DNA of 64,000 bases from Nocardia ninae NBRC 108245. GTDB taxonomy: Bacteria; Actinomycetota; Actinomycetes; Mycobacteriales; Mycobacteriaceae. A program made the position numbers and the translations under genes. This document shows positions 41,855 through 50,980 of this stretch, piece after piece (position 1 is the first letter of the stretch; each line of letters opens with the position of its first letter). The notes under the pieces were generated by a model. That model ran no database searches. It worked only from the letters and a program-made list of their open reading frames with translations, and was not told where the DNA came from. The stretch covers positions 62,001 to 126,000 of the forward strand of contig NZ_BJXA01000002.1 of NCBI RefSeq assembly GCF_007990755.1. Reading direction: 5' to 3'.

Positions 41855-42256
41855 ATGCGTAAAACGATCCTCGTTTCGGCCGCTTTCGCCACCGTGATCA
41901 GCGGATACACCCTGGTGTCGGCCAGCGCCGCAAGTGCGGCAGACCGAGCAGCATCCTGCGCCGAAATAGTAAAGATCTCCACAAAGTTCAACAGCGATAT
42001 CGATGCCCTGAACGGCGACGATCCGCAATACACCGCCAAACTGAAAACGGTCTACAAGGGCACGAGCGCCTCCTTCACCGACGTGGCGGCCAAATCTGAC
42101 GACGGCGAACTGAAGCGCACCATCAACACAGCCGCCGACCAGATGAACCGGCTCAGTTCGGAATCCGACGAGGTTTTCCTCAAAACCCCGCAGGACAAGA
42201 ACTCCGAATTCATGCAGGCCCTCGTCAAGCTCGACAACGCCTGCCCGACCGCCTGA
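41855..42256 (+). CDS. Small secreted helical protein
   Basis: 133 residues with AAGGAGAATTCC before the ATG. The signal peptide ends ASAASAAD (about 30). The mature protein is helical and has two Cys (SCAEIV near the start, NACPTA at the end) likely joined. No family is recognised. Confidence 0.8.
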   Translation: MRKTILVSAAFATVISGYTLVSASAASAADRAASCAEIVKISTKFNSDIDALNGDDPQYTAKLKTVYKGTSASFTDVAAKSDDGELKRTINTAADQMNRLSSESDEVFLKTPQDKNSEFMQALVKLDNACPTA

Positions 42257-42419
42257 CCACCGCGCAAGCGTCAGGGTTCGGCCGACGGCACCGGTACGCC
42301 GGAGCGGGAATGCGGCGGCTGTTGATACTTCGGGAAACCGTCGGCAAACATTCGGTCGCTTCGTTATGCTCGATTCCGCTGTGACCTGTCTCGCTCCCTA
42401 GTGGAAGGCGATCGGAATC

Positions 42420-42962
42420 ATGAGCAATAACGCTATGAGTGATGCCGCTTCGAGCAGGATCCGTATGCGATTCGACCTGCTGGATGCGAACGGGAACGGC
42501 GTGCTGGAGGAGGAAGATTTCCAGCTGCTGGCCGAACGTATCATCACCGGTCTCGGTGAACCGCCCACCTCGGCGAAGGCGCGGGCACTGGTGGCTTCGC
42601 ATCAAGGGTATTGGCAAGGTTTGTCGGCCCACGCCGATACCAACGGCGATGGCGTGGTGAGCATCGAGGAGTACTTCGCCGCGGTCACCGATCCGTCCGT
42701 GAACACGGCGTACCTTCGTCCGTATGCGGAGGCGGTCGTCGCGATGTGCGACCGCAATGACGACGGCATGATCGACCGTGCCGAGTACACCGATTACATG
42801 CGGCTGGTCGGGTTCGACGCAGACAGAGCCGCCGCGATGTTCGCGAAGCTCGACACCGCGGGGCTCGGCGAAATCCCCGCGACGGAGTGGGTCGAGGTGA
42901 TCTGCAGGTACTACACCAGCTCCGCACAGGACTCGGTGGCCGACCTGCTTACCCACGCTTGA
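42420..42962 (+). CDS. EF-hand calcium-binding protein (calerythrin/CABP-like)
   Basis: 180 residues with three good EF-hand loops (DANGNGVLEEED about 21-32, DTNGDGVVSIEE about 74-85, DRNDDGMIDRAE about 109-120) and a fourth degenerate one (DTAGLGEIPATEW) lacking a Gly/Asp pattern. The arrangement matches the sarcoplasmic-calcium-binding-like proteins of actinobacteria. The stop (TGA) overlaps a TTG codon that appears to start the dioxygenase gene, so the two may be co-translated. Confidence 0.9.
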   Translation: MSNNAMSDAASSRIRMRFDLLDANGNGVLEEEDFQLLAERIITGLGEPPTSAKARALVASHQGYWQGLSAHADTNGDGVVSIEEYFAAVTDPSVNTAYLRPYAEAVVAMCDRNDDGMIDRAEYTDYMRLVGFDADRAAAMFAKLDTAGLGEIPATEWVEVICRYYTSSAQDSVADLLTHA

Positions 42963-44092
42963 ACACCCCGGTCGCTGTAGCCACCGCGACCACGACGGGG
43001 CCGTTCGACGTACACGGCTTCGGCGCGATCGTGTTCGCGGTGGGCAATGCGTTCCAGTCCGCACATTTCTTCGCCAGTGCCTTCGGGATGTCGCCGGTGG
43101 CGTATCGAGGGCCGGAGACGGGGTGTCTGGACGAGTGCTCGTATGTACTGCGTTCCGGCACAGCTTGTTTCGTGGTTACCGGCGCGGCCCGAGCGGGCAC
43201 GGAACTGGGTGAGTTCGTTCATCGGCATGGCGACGGGGTGGTCGACGTCGGTCTGGAGGTGTCCGATGTCGGCGCCGCCTACGACCACGCGCTGGCCCAG
43301 GGCGCGCGCGGGCTGGCCGAGCCGCACCAGATCGGCGATGCGGATGGGACTGCGATGCTCGCGTCGATCGCGGCATACGGGCAGGTCCGGCATACCTTCG
43401 TCGACCGGTCCCGCTATCGAGGCGTGCATCTCCCTGGCTACGCGGCGGCGACATTCGCGATGTCCGGTGCTGCGGTCCCTTATTTTCATGCGGTCGATCA
43501 CTGTGTGGCCGCCGTGGAGGCAGGCCGTATGGACGAATGGGTGGACTTCTACCAGCGGGTCCTCGGCTTCGCCACCATGGCGGAGTTCGTCGACGGGGAG
43601 ATCTCCACGAAATATTCGGCGCTGCGCTCCCGAGTCGTCGCCGACCCGCGGCGGCAGGTGAAATTCCCGGTGGTCGAACCGGCGGAATCCGCCCGCAACA
43701 GTCAGGTCGATGAGTTCCTTCAGTTCTACGGTTGCCCCGGAGTGCAACACGTCGCGCTGGCCACCGACGACATCCTGGCGGCCATCGACGGCATGCGCGC
43801 GGGCGGTGTGGAGTTCCTGCCGACACCGGACACCTACTACGACGACCCGGAACTGCTCGACCGCTTGGGCCCCATCACCACGCCGGTCACCGAACTCGCC
43901 CGGTGCGGCGCGTTGGTGGACCGCGACGAACACGGCCACCTCCTGCAGATCCTTACCCGCCCGCCACAGGACCGGCCGACCGGGTTCTTCGAACTCATCG
44001 AGCGGCACGGCTCGCAGGGTTTCGGCGTCGGCAATTTCGCCGCGCTGTTCCAGGCGATCGAACGCGAACAGGACCGCCGCGGAAATCTGTGA
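42959..44092 (+). CDS. 4-hydroxyphenylpyruvate dioxygenase / 4-hydroxymandelate synthase family protein
   Basis: 377 residues from TTG 42959 (no ATG near; the TTG overlaps the EF-hand stop). Two VOC modules are seen. The iron ligands are His181 (HAVDH), His264 (GVQHVALAT) and Glu345 (FFELIERHG). The C-terminus (GNFAALFQAIEREQDRRGNL) matches actinobacterial HPPD. In HPPD the active-site segment is usually P-I-N-E-P; here it is P237-V-V239-E-P, so the Asn is a Val. Hydroxymandelate synthases have a hydrophobic residue at this place, so this enzyme may make 4-hydroxymandelate rather than homogentisate. The Pro typical of HPPD is kept, so this is undecided. Confidence 0.85.
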   Translation: MNTPVAVATATTTGPFDVHGFGAIVFAVGNAFQSAHFFASAFGMSPVAYRGPETGCLDECSYVLRSGTACFVVTGAARAGTELGEFVHRHGDGVVDVGLEVSDVGAAYDHALAQGARGLAEPHQIGDADGTAMLASIAAYGQVRHTFVDRSRYRGVHLPGYAAATFAMSGAAVPYFHAVDHCVAAVEAGRMDEWVDFYQRVLGFATMAEFVDGEISTKYSALRSRVVADPRRQVKFPVVEPAESARNSQVDEFLQFYGCPGVQHVALATDDILAAIDGMRAGGVEFLPTPDTYYDDPELLDRLGPITTPVTELARCGALVDRDEHGHLLQILTRPPQDRPTGFFELIERHGSQGFGVGNFAALFQAIEREQDRRGNL

Positions 44093-44223
44093 ACCCGGCG
44101 TCAGGGCTCGACGAGCGGGATCACCTCGGGCTGGAATCCCGGAGCGGTCGGCTCACGAACGTCTCGTGCATCGGTAGCTATCGCGTAGCGAGTCGAATCC
44201 CGTAACCGGGGTATTCGCCTGAT

Positions 44224-44571
44224 ATGACACATTTCAGGCGCTGGGGAGCTGTCTATGTGCTGCTCATGTTGTTTCTCGGATCGTGGGCCGCCCAGTTCTT
44301 CACTCAACTCATCGAATATCGCAACGCGCAGCACGACCATGGGCAACCTTTCGAGTGGTCCGGCTACTGGCCGGACTTCCTCGCCAGTACCTTCGAGAAC
44401 TGGCAGAGCGAATGGCTGCAGCTCGTCTTCCAGGCGATCCTGCTGCTGGGTGCCAAGCACTGGATCTTCCGGGTCGACGCGGAGAACACCGAACGCATCG
44501 AAGCCAAGATCGATGATCTGCGGGCGTACCTGGTTCCGTTGGAGCGGCAGCGGCCGGTTCCGCACGATTGA
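44224..44571 (+). CDS. DUF6766-type small membrane protein
   Basis: 115 residues with two hydrophobic helices (about 7-27 and 65-80). The segment WAAQFF, then FTQLIEYRNAQHDHGQPF and FENWQSEWLQLVFQ matches the DUF6766 pattern of Trp and Glu residues around the second helix. The function is unknown. Confidence 0.75.
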   Translation: MTHFRRWGAVYVLLMLFLGSWAAQFFTQLIEYRNAQHDHGQPFEWSGYWPDFLASTFENWQSEWLQLVFQAILLLGAKHWIFRVDAENTERIEAKIDDLRAYLVPLERQRPVPHD

Positions 44572-44623
44572 CGGCTCGCGCCGGTGGTAAGGCCTGTCGT
44601 CGCAGGAGACGGGCGCGCTCCTG

Positions 44624-45973
44624 TTATGTGTCGAGTACCTTGCCCGGGTTGAGCAGGTTATCGGGGTCGAGGGTGCGTTTGATGGCGATCATGAGGTCGA
44701 CGGCGGCGCCGTGTTCTTCGCGCAGGTACTTCTTCTTGGTGAGGCCGATGCCGTGTTCGCCGGTCGCGGTGCCGCCTACCGACAGGGTGTGGTGGACCAG
44801 GGTGTCGGAGAACTGCTGTACCGCATCATGATTCAGGTCGGTGTAGGGGACGATGGTGTGCACGTTGCCGTCGCCGATGTGTCCGGCGACGCTGACCGTC
44901 AGGCCGAGTTCATCGCCGAGCCGGGTGGCAGTGTCGACCGCCGCGGCGATCTGCGAGTAGGGGACGGCGGTGTCGGTCACCATGAAACGGCTGCCGGGGT
45001 GGCGCGCCTTGAGCGCGAAGAAGAGGTTGTGCCGGTCTTCCCAGAGTGCGTGCCGTTCGGTGTGGGAGCGTGCGGCAGTGAAGTCGATGGCTTTGTGCGC
45101 CTTGACGATCCGCTGGATCTCTTGCTCTTCGGCAATGGCCGCGGGTTCGGACGACGATTCGACATCGATGAACAGCGCCGGTGTCTCGGCGTAGTGGTCG
45201 GCGCCATGAAACGCGTTGAGCGCGGCCATGCCGGGGGCATCGACGAGTTCGAGTCTGCTCACCGGCAGTGCGGCACCGAGCATCTCGACGGCCGCGTCGA
45301 CCGCCGCAGCCACGGTGGGGAACGAAACGCGCAGCGAGCGTAGGCATTCCGGGATCGGATGCAGCCGGACCGTGAGTTCGGTGATGATGCCGAGCGTTCC
45401 GGCCGAGCCGATCAGCAGATCCTTCAGGTCGTAGCCGCTCGACGATTTGCGAACCGCGCGACCGAGCCGCACCACCGAGCCGTCGGCGAGTACCGCCTGC
45501 GACGCAAGGACATTCGCGTGCATGCCACCGTAGCGGACAGTGGTGGTACCGCTGGCATTGGTCGCCGCCATGCCACCTAGCGAAGCGTCGGCCCCCGGGT
45601 CCACCGTGAACTGCAACCCCGACTCCACCGTGGCCGCGTTCAGTTGGGTGCGCGTGACCCCCGGTTGCACCGTCGCGGTGAAGTCGGTGGGGGAGACGTC
45701 CAGGATCGAATTCGACTGCGACAGGTCGACGATGAGCTCGTTTCCCTGCGCGAGCAGGTGACCTTCCAGACTGGTTCCGGCGCCCCGGCAGATGAGCGGT
45801 GTCCCCGTGGCGCGCGCCCATCGGACCGTCGCGGCCACCTCGTCGACATCGGCCGGGTATACGACGCCGCGCGGTCGTTGCCCGGCCCGGCCGGTCTCAT
45901 CGATCGTGTACTGGTCGAGAATCCCTGGGCGAGTGTCGATCTCAAGGGGCGGGCCGTCGAACGCGGTGGTCAT
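44624..45973 (-). CDS. FAD-binding oxidase, D-lactate dehydrogenase/GlcD family
   Basis: 449 residues from ATG 45973; an upstream ATG at 46009 is also in frame. The PCMH-type FAD domain (about 40-220) shows RGAGTSLEGHLLAQGN and DPGADASLGGMAATNASG. The C-terminal FAD-oxidase domain ends GTATGEHGIGLTKKKYLREEHG and NPGKVLD. Members oxidise D-2-hydroxyacids (D-lactate, glycolate) and pass electrons to cytochrome c or quinone. No iron-sulfur partner (GlcF) is adjacent, so the D-lactate dehydrogenase (cytochrome) type is more likely. Confidence 0.9.
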   Translation of the reverse strand: MTTAFDGPPLEIDTRPGILDQYTIDETGRAGQRPRGVVYPADVDEVAATVRWARATGTPLICRGAGTSLEGHLLAQGNELIVDLSQSNSILDVSPTDFTATVQPGVTRTQLNAATVESGLQFTVDPGADASLGGMAATNASGTTTVRYGGMHANVLASQAVLADGSVVRLGRAVRKSSSGYDLKDLLIGSAGTLGIITELTVRLHPIPECLRSLRVSFPTVAAAVDAAVEMLGAALPVSRLELVDAPGMAALNAFHGADHYAETPALFIDVESSSEPAAIAEEQEIQRIVKAHKAIDFTAARSHTERHALWEDRHNLFFALKARHPGSRFMVTDTAVPYSQIAAAVDTATRLGDELGLTVSVAGHIGDGNVHTIVPYTDLNHDAVQQFSDTLVHHTLSVGGTATGEHGIGLTKKKYLREEHGAAVDLMIAIKRTLDPDNLLNPGKVLDT

Positions 45974-46149
45974 CGCGGAACCGATATCGTGCGCACCATG
46001 CTCCTCCATCCGGGTCGCCCTCGCTCGACCCCGTGTTCGCATGGTAGATCCCGCGCGTCGGCCACCGCTGGCGATCGGCGTCGCGGAACCGAACCGCTGT
46101 GTCGATGGAGGCGAGCTCGATGGGGCCCGTCAGAGGTGATCGGCTGATA

Positions 46150-46521
46150 TCAGGGCACGTCCAGCACAGTCGCGGGGACACCGTAGGGCAGGAACCGGAC
46201 GCGACGGTTTTCGTCGGTATTGTCGCGATGCGCCCGCAAGGCCTCGAGCTCGCTCGGGAACACCTGCTCGACCCTGGCCTCGCCGGCGTCGTCGACGCGG
46301 TAGATGACCCACACCCCGCTGCCGGTCTCGCCGGTGGTCTCGTCCTCCGGCTTCGGCGGCCGCGCGCGCTCCGGCTGCACGAACTGACCGAACAGCGACG
46401 CCAGCGTATTCACGCCGGTGCGGTCGACTTTGCCGAGGAAGTCCCGGATTTCGATCCCCGCCTCCCGCAACGCGCGTTCGAGGTCTTCCGGACCGATCCC
46501 AAAAGGTCTGTCAGGTGCCAT
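46150..46521 (-). CDS. Hypothetical acidic protein
   Basis: 123 residues from ATG 46521, with GAGGAG 7 bases upstream. The composition is charged. The C-terminal half has strands (VWVIYRVDDAGEARVEQVF, then RVRFLPYG) and looks like a small alpha/beta domain. No motif or family is recognised. Confidence 0.6.
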   Translation of the reverse strand: MAPDRPFGIGPEDLERALREAGIEIRDFLGKVDRTGVNTLASLFGQFVQPERARPPKPEDETTGETGSGVWVIYRVDDAGEARVEQVFPSELEALRAHRDNTDENRRVRFLPYGVPATVLDVP

Positions 46522-46634
46522 CACATTGCTCCTCGAGACGGATTCGTCGCTTCGCCTTCAGTGTCCTCGCGTAGCCGCGATTTCGCCACGACGGGATTGT
46601 CCCAGCATTACCCCCGGATGAGCTGATCGCCCCG

Positions 46635-46769
46635 ATGCGCTCGTGCGTCGACCGGTTCTTCGGCACCTCGCGCACTCCGGGACAGGCGGTCGCCGGCTAT
46701 CGCGAGATGGACGGACTGGTCGGCGACCTCGTCTCCTACCGCAGGGACCGGCCCCGGCGACCAGCGTGA
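46635..46769 (+). pseudogene. Possible cytochrome P450 fragment
   Basis: A 44-codon frame beginning at ATG 46635 contains AVAGYREMDGLVGDLVSYRR, which resembles the helix before the AGxxT region in P450s. The frame is open for about 15 codons upstream without a start signal and ends at 46769. The rest of a P450 is absent. The match is weak. Confidence 0.2.
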
Positions 46770-47324
46770 GTCGCGTCGATGGAATAGGGCTCGATTCACG
46801 TCCGGCCAATTCTCGGAGCCACCGATGTGCGGTTTTGATAAAAGTGCATGAAGGAATGTTCGACCCTTTGTGTTTCTGCACATATGCGCGCTCGGTAATG
46901 AGAATGCCGACTTACCGCCATTGAGCTCCGCTTCAATCGGGCGGCGCCGCCGGAGTGGACGCTTGACCAATTCGCCGAGAGATATAAATGGCTGCGGCCG
47001 GTTGGCTTGCGCGGCAACGGAAACCGGGCACGGAGCGGCGTAAGCCTGACCTCGCAAATCGGCCGGCGGGCAGGTGATATCTAAATAGATCCGACGATTC
47101 GGCATCGGGGTCGAACGGTGATCCAGGCAACAGTAGAATTTAGTGTTACCCGAGGTTTGACTAACAGTCATCTCCAGTAGATACTGCTTGCGCAAGCCGG
47201 AGTAACAACTCGACGGCGGCTCCGTCGAGGACTCGCTATTCGAATTCATAGGATGAACGGCGCGCAAAAGAATTCGAATGGACCGTGGCTGTGGATTGCC
47301 GATGGCTCGACACGAAGGTTGCCG
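46770..47324. other. Intergenic stretch without a recognised gene
   Basis: 555 bases with lower GC than the surroundings and no convincing gene. ATCTAAATAGAT (47079-47090) is a small AT-rich palindrome and may be a regulatory site for the LysR gene. TTGACC and TATAAA near 46961 are spaced 14 bases, too close for a normal promoter. Confidence 0.4.
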
Positions 47325-48308
47325 ATGTCTGAAAACCCTATACTCAGTTCCACCGCGATCACGCTGCGACAGTTCGACTACTTCGTGCACGCGGTGGAAC
47401 TGGGTTCGCTGTCCGCGGCGGCGCGGCGGTTCGGCATCACGCCGTCCGCGATGTCGCAGCAGATCGATGTGCTGGAAACCTCGTTGGGCCGCAACGTGTT
47501 CGATCCACAGTCGCGCCGATCCAGGCTCACCGATTTCGGCAGGGCGTTCTTCGTCCAGGCCTCCAAAGTCGTCGAATCCGCCCGGCAGGCGATGGCCATG
47601 GGGGAATCGTTCGGCGACGGTGTGATGACCGTCGGCACCACGCCGACGATCGCGCAGAAGCTGTTGCCGCCGCTGGTCTACCGGATGCGCCACGAACGCA
47701 ATCTCGACAGCGTCGAGGTCAGGGCGTTCACCGACCTCCGTGAGCTCGACGCGACGTTGGAAGACGGCGGCCTCGATCTCGCCGTCGGACCACTCGGGCA
47801 GGCGGGCTCGCGCCTCGTGCACTGCTTCGGCGAGGAAGAGCTCGTCGTGGTGTGCCACCCCAGCCAGCGCGGTAGCTTCGACGGCTCGTGGAAACAACTG
47901 GTCGAGGCGCCGTGGATTCGCTGCGGCGCGAACTCCGATCTCACCGACACGCTACTGCGCGAGGGGGCCCGCGCGGGTGTACCGATCCGATTCGCGGTCC
48001 GCGCACCCGATGTGTCCACCGCGCTGAGCATGGTGGAGTACGGCGTCGGCATCGCACTGGTGCCGAGGATGGCGCTGCACGGTTCGGCCAGACTGCTGTC
48101 GGTCATCCGGTTGTCCCGTCCGGTCCGGCGCGAATTGGCGGTTCACGCACGAGACAAGTCACCTCAGGTCGTGAAATTCCTGGAGGTCATCAGCGACCCG
48201 GAACTCATCCGAAAGTTCGGCGTCGCAGGTTTATTGGCGACCCGGACTTCCGATCATCAAGCGCCGCAACACCGGCCGACCATGCCGATCGGTCCGCTGC
48301 TCACCTGA
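47325..48308 (+). CDS. LysR-family regulator
   Basis: 327 residues from ATG 47325, with GAAGG upstream. The winged helix is LRQFDYFVHAVELGSLSAAARRFGITPSAMSQQIDVLETSLGRNVFD in the first 65 residues. The effector-binding domain (about 95-300) has the usual RELDATLEDGGLDLAVG pattern. The last 30 residues are Pro-rich and variable. The regulated gene is not obvious. Confidence 0.92.
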   Translation: MSENPILSSTAITLRQFDYFVHAVELGSLSAAARRFGITPSAMSQQIDVLETSLGRNVFDPQSRRSRLTDFGRAFFVQASKVVESARQAMAMGESFGDGVMTVGTTPTIAQKLLPPLVYRMRHERNLDSVEVRAFTDLRELDATLEDGGLDLAVGPLGQAGSRLVHCFGEEELVVVCHPSQRGSFDGSWKQLVEAPWIRCGANSDLTDTLLREGARAGVPIRFAVRAPDVSTALSMVEYGVGIALVPRMALHGSARLLSVIRLSRPVRRELAVHARDKSPQVVKFLEVISDPELIRKFGVAGLLATRTSDHQAPQHRPTMPIGPLLT

Positions 48309-48424
48309 CGTACGGACGCTCTTCTGCTGCGGGAGAAGAACTTTCGCAGTGCGCGAGACGTCGATTCTGGCACGGGGGTGTGCTTCCGGCTGGTAGTTTC
48401 AGGCTACGGTGGGGGGAGGCGCAG

Positions 48425-49573
48425 ATGAGTGCAGAGCTCGTGGTCCAGACGCTGGAGCACGCGAACCCGGAAAGCGCACAGACCGACCGTGCTCGCCGCC
48501 GCGTCCGAACGACGCTCAGGGCGTTGGCAGCGATCGTCGCGGTGACGGTGATCTCCGGGTGCGGTCTCACGGTGCAGAAGCTGCCGTTGCCCATGCCGGG
48601 TATGTCCGGCGAAACCTACACGGTGCACGCGATATTCGAGGACGCGCTGAGCCTGGCGGATCAGGCGAAGGTGCGGATCGGCGGCTCGAATGTCGGTGTG
48701 GTCACCAAGATCAGTACGAAGAACTTCCGGGCGATCGTGGACCTGACCATCAGCACGGACGTCGATCTGCCCGAGGGCAGCACGGCCGAACTGCGCCAGG
48801 ACACCCCGCTCGGCGAGATGTTCGTCGCGGTGTCCACGCCGACCACCAGGCCGGGTGCGCCGATGCTCCGCGACGGCGCCACCCTCGGCCTCGACAAGAC
48901 GTCCTCGGCCGCGTCCGCCGAACAGCTGCTGATCTCGATCTCCTTGCTGTTCAACGGCGGTGGTGTGGCCGCACTCGCCGAGCTGGCCTCGGAGCTGGAT
49001 GCGGTCGTGGGCGGCCGTGGCGGCCAGTTGTCCCACCTGATCACCGAAATGACCGGTGTGGTCCGCAGTTTGAACGACAACAGCGCCCGAGTGGACGCGG
49101 TGCTCGCCGAGTTCGGCACGCTGGCAGGCAGCATCGAGGTCCGGCACGCCGAACTGGGCCGGGTGGCGGGCGCGCTGCCCGAGATGCTCGGCACGCTCGC
49201 CGAAAACAACAGAGCCATCGGCGATTTGCTGACGAAGGTATCGGTGACCAGCGCGGCGCTCGGCGATTACGCCGATACCACCGGCCGGCACCTCGCCGAC
49301 CTACTCGACAACACCCGCCGGTTGATGGGCGAGCTGGCCGCGGCCGGTGACGATCTCGGTACGATGCTCGACCTCATGCACACGCTGCGCCTCAGGCTCG
49401 ATACGGCTGTCCGCGGCAAGAGTATCGGCATCTTCTTCACCGTGACCGCGCTGGACGTCAGCGTGCTGACCGATCCCCATGGTCAATTGCTACCGGATGC
49501 GCAGGACTTCGTCGGCAGCCTGATCCAGGTGCTGCAACTCGTGCAGTCCCGGGTGCAGGGCGGCCACCGATGA
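48425..49573 (+). CDS. MCE-family lipoprotein (Mce E-type, solitary)
   Basis: 382 residues with GGGGGAGG just upstream of the ATG. A hydrophobic helix ends with the lipobox VISGCG (Cys about 41), as in the E-type MCE lipoproteins (LprK). The MCE/MlaD domain (about 60-145) has YTVHAIFEDALSLADQAKVRIGG and PLGEMFVAVS. The rest is helical, coiled-coil like, as in MCE subunits that form the periplasmic lipid channel. The other mce genes (yrbE, mceA-F) are absent on both sides, so this is an orphan copy or a subunit for a system elsewhere. Confidence 0.9.
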   Translation: MSAELVVQTLEHANPESAQTDRARRRVRTTLRALAAIVAVTVISGCGLTVQKLPLPMPGMSGETYTVHAIFEDALSLADQAKVRIGGSNVGVVTKISTKNFRAIVDLTISTDVDLPEGSTAELRQDTPLGEMFVAVSTPTTRPGAPMLRDGATLGLDKTSSAASAEQLLISISLLFNGGGVAALAELASELDAVVGGRGGQLSHLITEMTGVVRSLNDNSARVDAVLAEFGTLAGSIEVRHAELGRVAGALPEMLGTLAENNRAIGDLLTKVSVTSAALGDYADTTGRHLADLLDNTRRLMGELAAAGDDLGTMLDLMHTLRLRLDTAVRGKSIGIFFTVTALDVSVLTDPHGQLLPDAQDFVGSLIQVLQLVQSRVQGGHR

Positions 49574-49589
49574 TCAGTGCGGGGACGTC

Positions 49590-50963
49590 CTAGCCTCGTC
49601 CTTGCCAGCCCGCCGGGTCGACACCACCGGGGATGGGCTCGACCGGCTCGTAAGGCGCGCGGGTGAACACGTAGCTCACGAGCTCCAGCCGCTGTGCCAC
49701 GCCGTCGGGGCCACGCACCACCTCCATGCGTTCACCGGCGTAGTACCCGTCGAGTCCGGTCCAGGAGCCGTCGGCCCCGGGCCGGAACCGCGACTCCCGC
49801 CCGCCGTGCGCGAGGGCTTCGAGTGACAGCAGACCATCGGCCCGCAGGTGCAGCGCGATCGAGGCGCTGCCCCAGTACCAGGTTCCGGTGAGCGCCAGCA
49901 GTTTCGGGTCCACCTCGGGCGCGGGCAACCACTCTTCGGGCAGGTTCGGTTCGTGCTCGGCCAGGATGTCCAGCATCGCACCGGCCAGCTTGCCGCGGAT
50001 GCCGCCGTAGGTGGTGTTGGACAGGAACAGCACACCGGTGCGGTCCTTCGGGTCGGCCCAGGCCTCGGCGATGAAGCCGGGCATGGCCCCGGTGTGCCCG
50101 GCCAGCCGACGGCCGTCGCGGCGTTGCAACTGCAGGCCGAGCCCGTAGCCTGCGTCCCACCGGTCGCCGTCCGTGACGATGGCGGGCTCGCGCATCTCCG
50201 CCAGCGTGTCGGCGGCGAGCACCTCGCCGGTGTCGCCGCCGAGGAACGCCGCCCAGCGGGCCAGGTCGGACACCGTGGACCACAGCTGACCCGCCGCGCC
50301 CATCGCCCCGTGGTCGTGCGCAGGCTCCGGCAGCACGACGTCGGCCCAGGGATGCACCGCCCAGCCGGTGGCGTGCGGGGCGGCGGGCGACACGGTGGTG
50401 CGGCCCATACCCAGCGGGACGAGCACCTCGGCGCGCAAAGCCTCGAACCAGCTCCGGCCGCGCAGCTGGGCGACCAACTCGCCGAGCGCGGCGAAACCGA
50501 CATTGGAATAGTGGAATCGGCGGCCCGCCCGATGCAGCAGTGCCTTGCTGCCGGGGTCGCCGTTCATGCTGTCGGCGAGATCGGCCCAATCCCCGCCCTC
50601 GGTGCGCTCCCACCACTCGCCGGGGGACTCCGCGCGCAGGCCCGCGGTGTGCGAGAGCAGTTGGGCGACAGTGCGATCCCCGAGCGGCGCGCCGGGCACG
50701 TGCTTGGTCAGTGGGTCGGCCAGATCGAGCTTGCCCTCGTCGCGCAACCGCAGCACCATGGTGGCCACCATCGACTTGGTGATCGAGCCGATGCGGTACT
50801 GCGTATCGGTGGTCGGGCGACCTCCGTCGACCCGGCCCCTTGCCCCCGACCACACCAGCTCGCCGTCGCGCACCACGGCGGCGATCAGCGACGGCACCCG
50901 GTACTCCGCTTGCTCGACGGCGACCCGGTGCAACAACGCTCGCTCGGTCGATGGCAACAGCAT
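49590..50963 (-). CDS. Serine hydrolase of the class C beta-lactamase/esterase family
   Basis: 457 residues from ATG 50963. SxxK is SITKS (about residue 68) and the YxN motif is YSN (about 152). HTGAMPGFIAEAW (KTG-like third motif, HTG) follows. A C-terminal domain (about 340-457) of beta strands follows, as in related peptidases and esterases. There is no clear signal peptide. Members are D-aminopeptidases, esterases or penicillin-binding-like proteins. It is 17 bases downstream of the ABC1 kinase gene on the same strand. Confidence 0.88.
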   Translation of the reverse strand: MLLPSTERALLHRVAVEQAEYRVPSLIAAVVRDGELVWSGARGRVDGGRPTTDTQYRIGSITKSMVATMVLRLRDEGKLDLADPLTKHVPGAPLGDRTVAQLLSHTAGLRAESPGEWWERTEGGDWADLADSMNGDPGSKALLHRAGRRFHYSNVGFAALGELVAQLRGRSWFEALRAEVLVPLGMGRTTVSPAAPHATGWAVHPWADVVLPEPAHDHGAMGAAGQLWSTVSDLARWAAFLGGDTGEVLAADTLAEMREPAIVTDGDRWDAGYGLGLQLQRRDGRRLAGHTGAMPGFIAEAWADPKDRTGVLFLSNTTYGGIRGKLAGAMLDILAEHEPNLPEEWLPAPEVDPKLLALTGTWYWGSASIALHLRADGLLSLEALAHGGRESRFRPGADGSWTGLDGYYAGERMEVVRGPDGVAQRLELVSYVFTRAPYEPVEPIPGGVDPAGWQGRG

Positions 50964-50980
50964 CCTGCGACTTCCCTTCA

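Noticed and set aside
44140-44215. A tRNA-like sequence (GTCGAATCCC) between the dioxygenase and DUF6766 genes
   Set aside because: No matching acceptor, D or anticodon stems could be drawn.
46961-46985. TTGACC and TATAAA as a promoter
   Set aside because: The spacing is 14 bases, too short, and no gene follows within a reasonable distance.
46608-47897. A 429-codon minus-strand frame
   Set aside because: Opposes the LysR gene and a gene-free gap and has no family motif.
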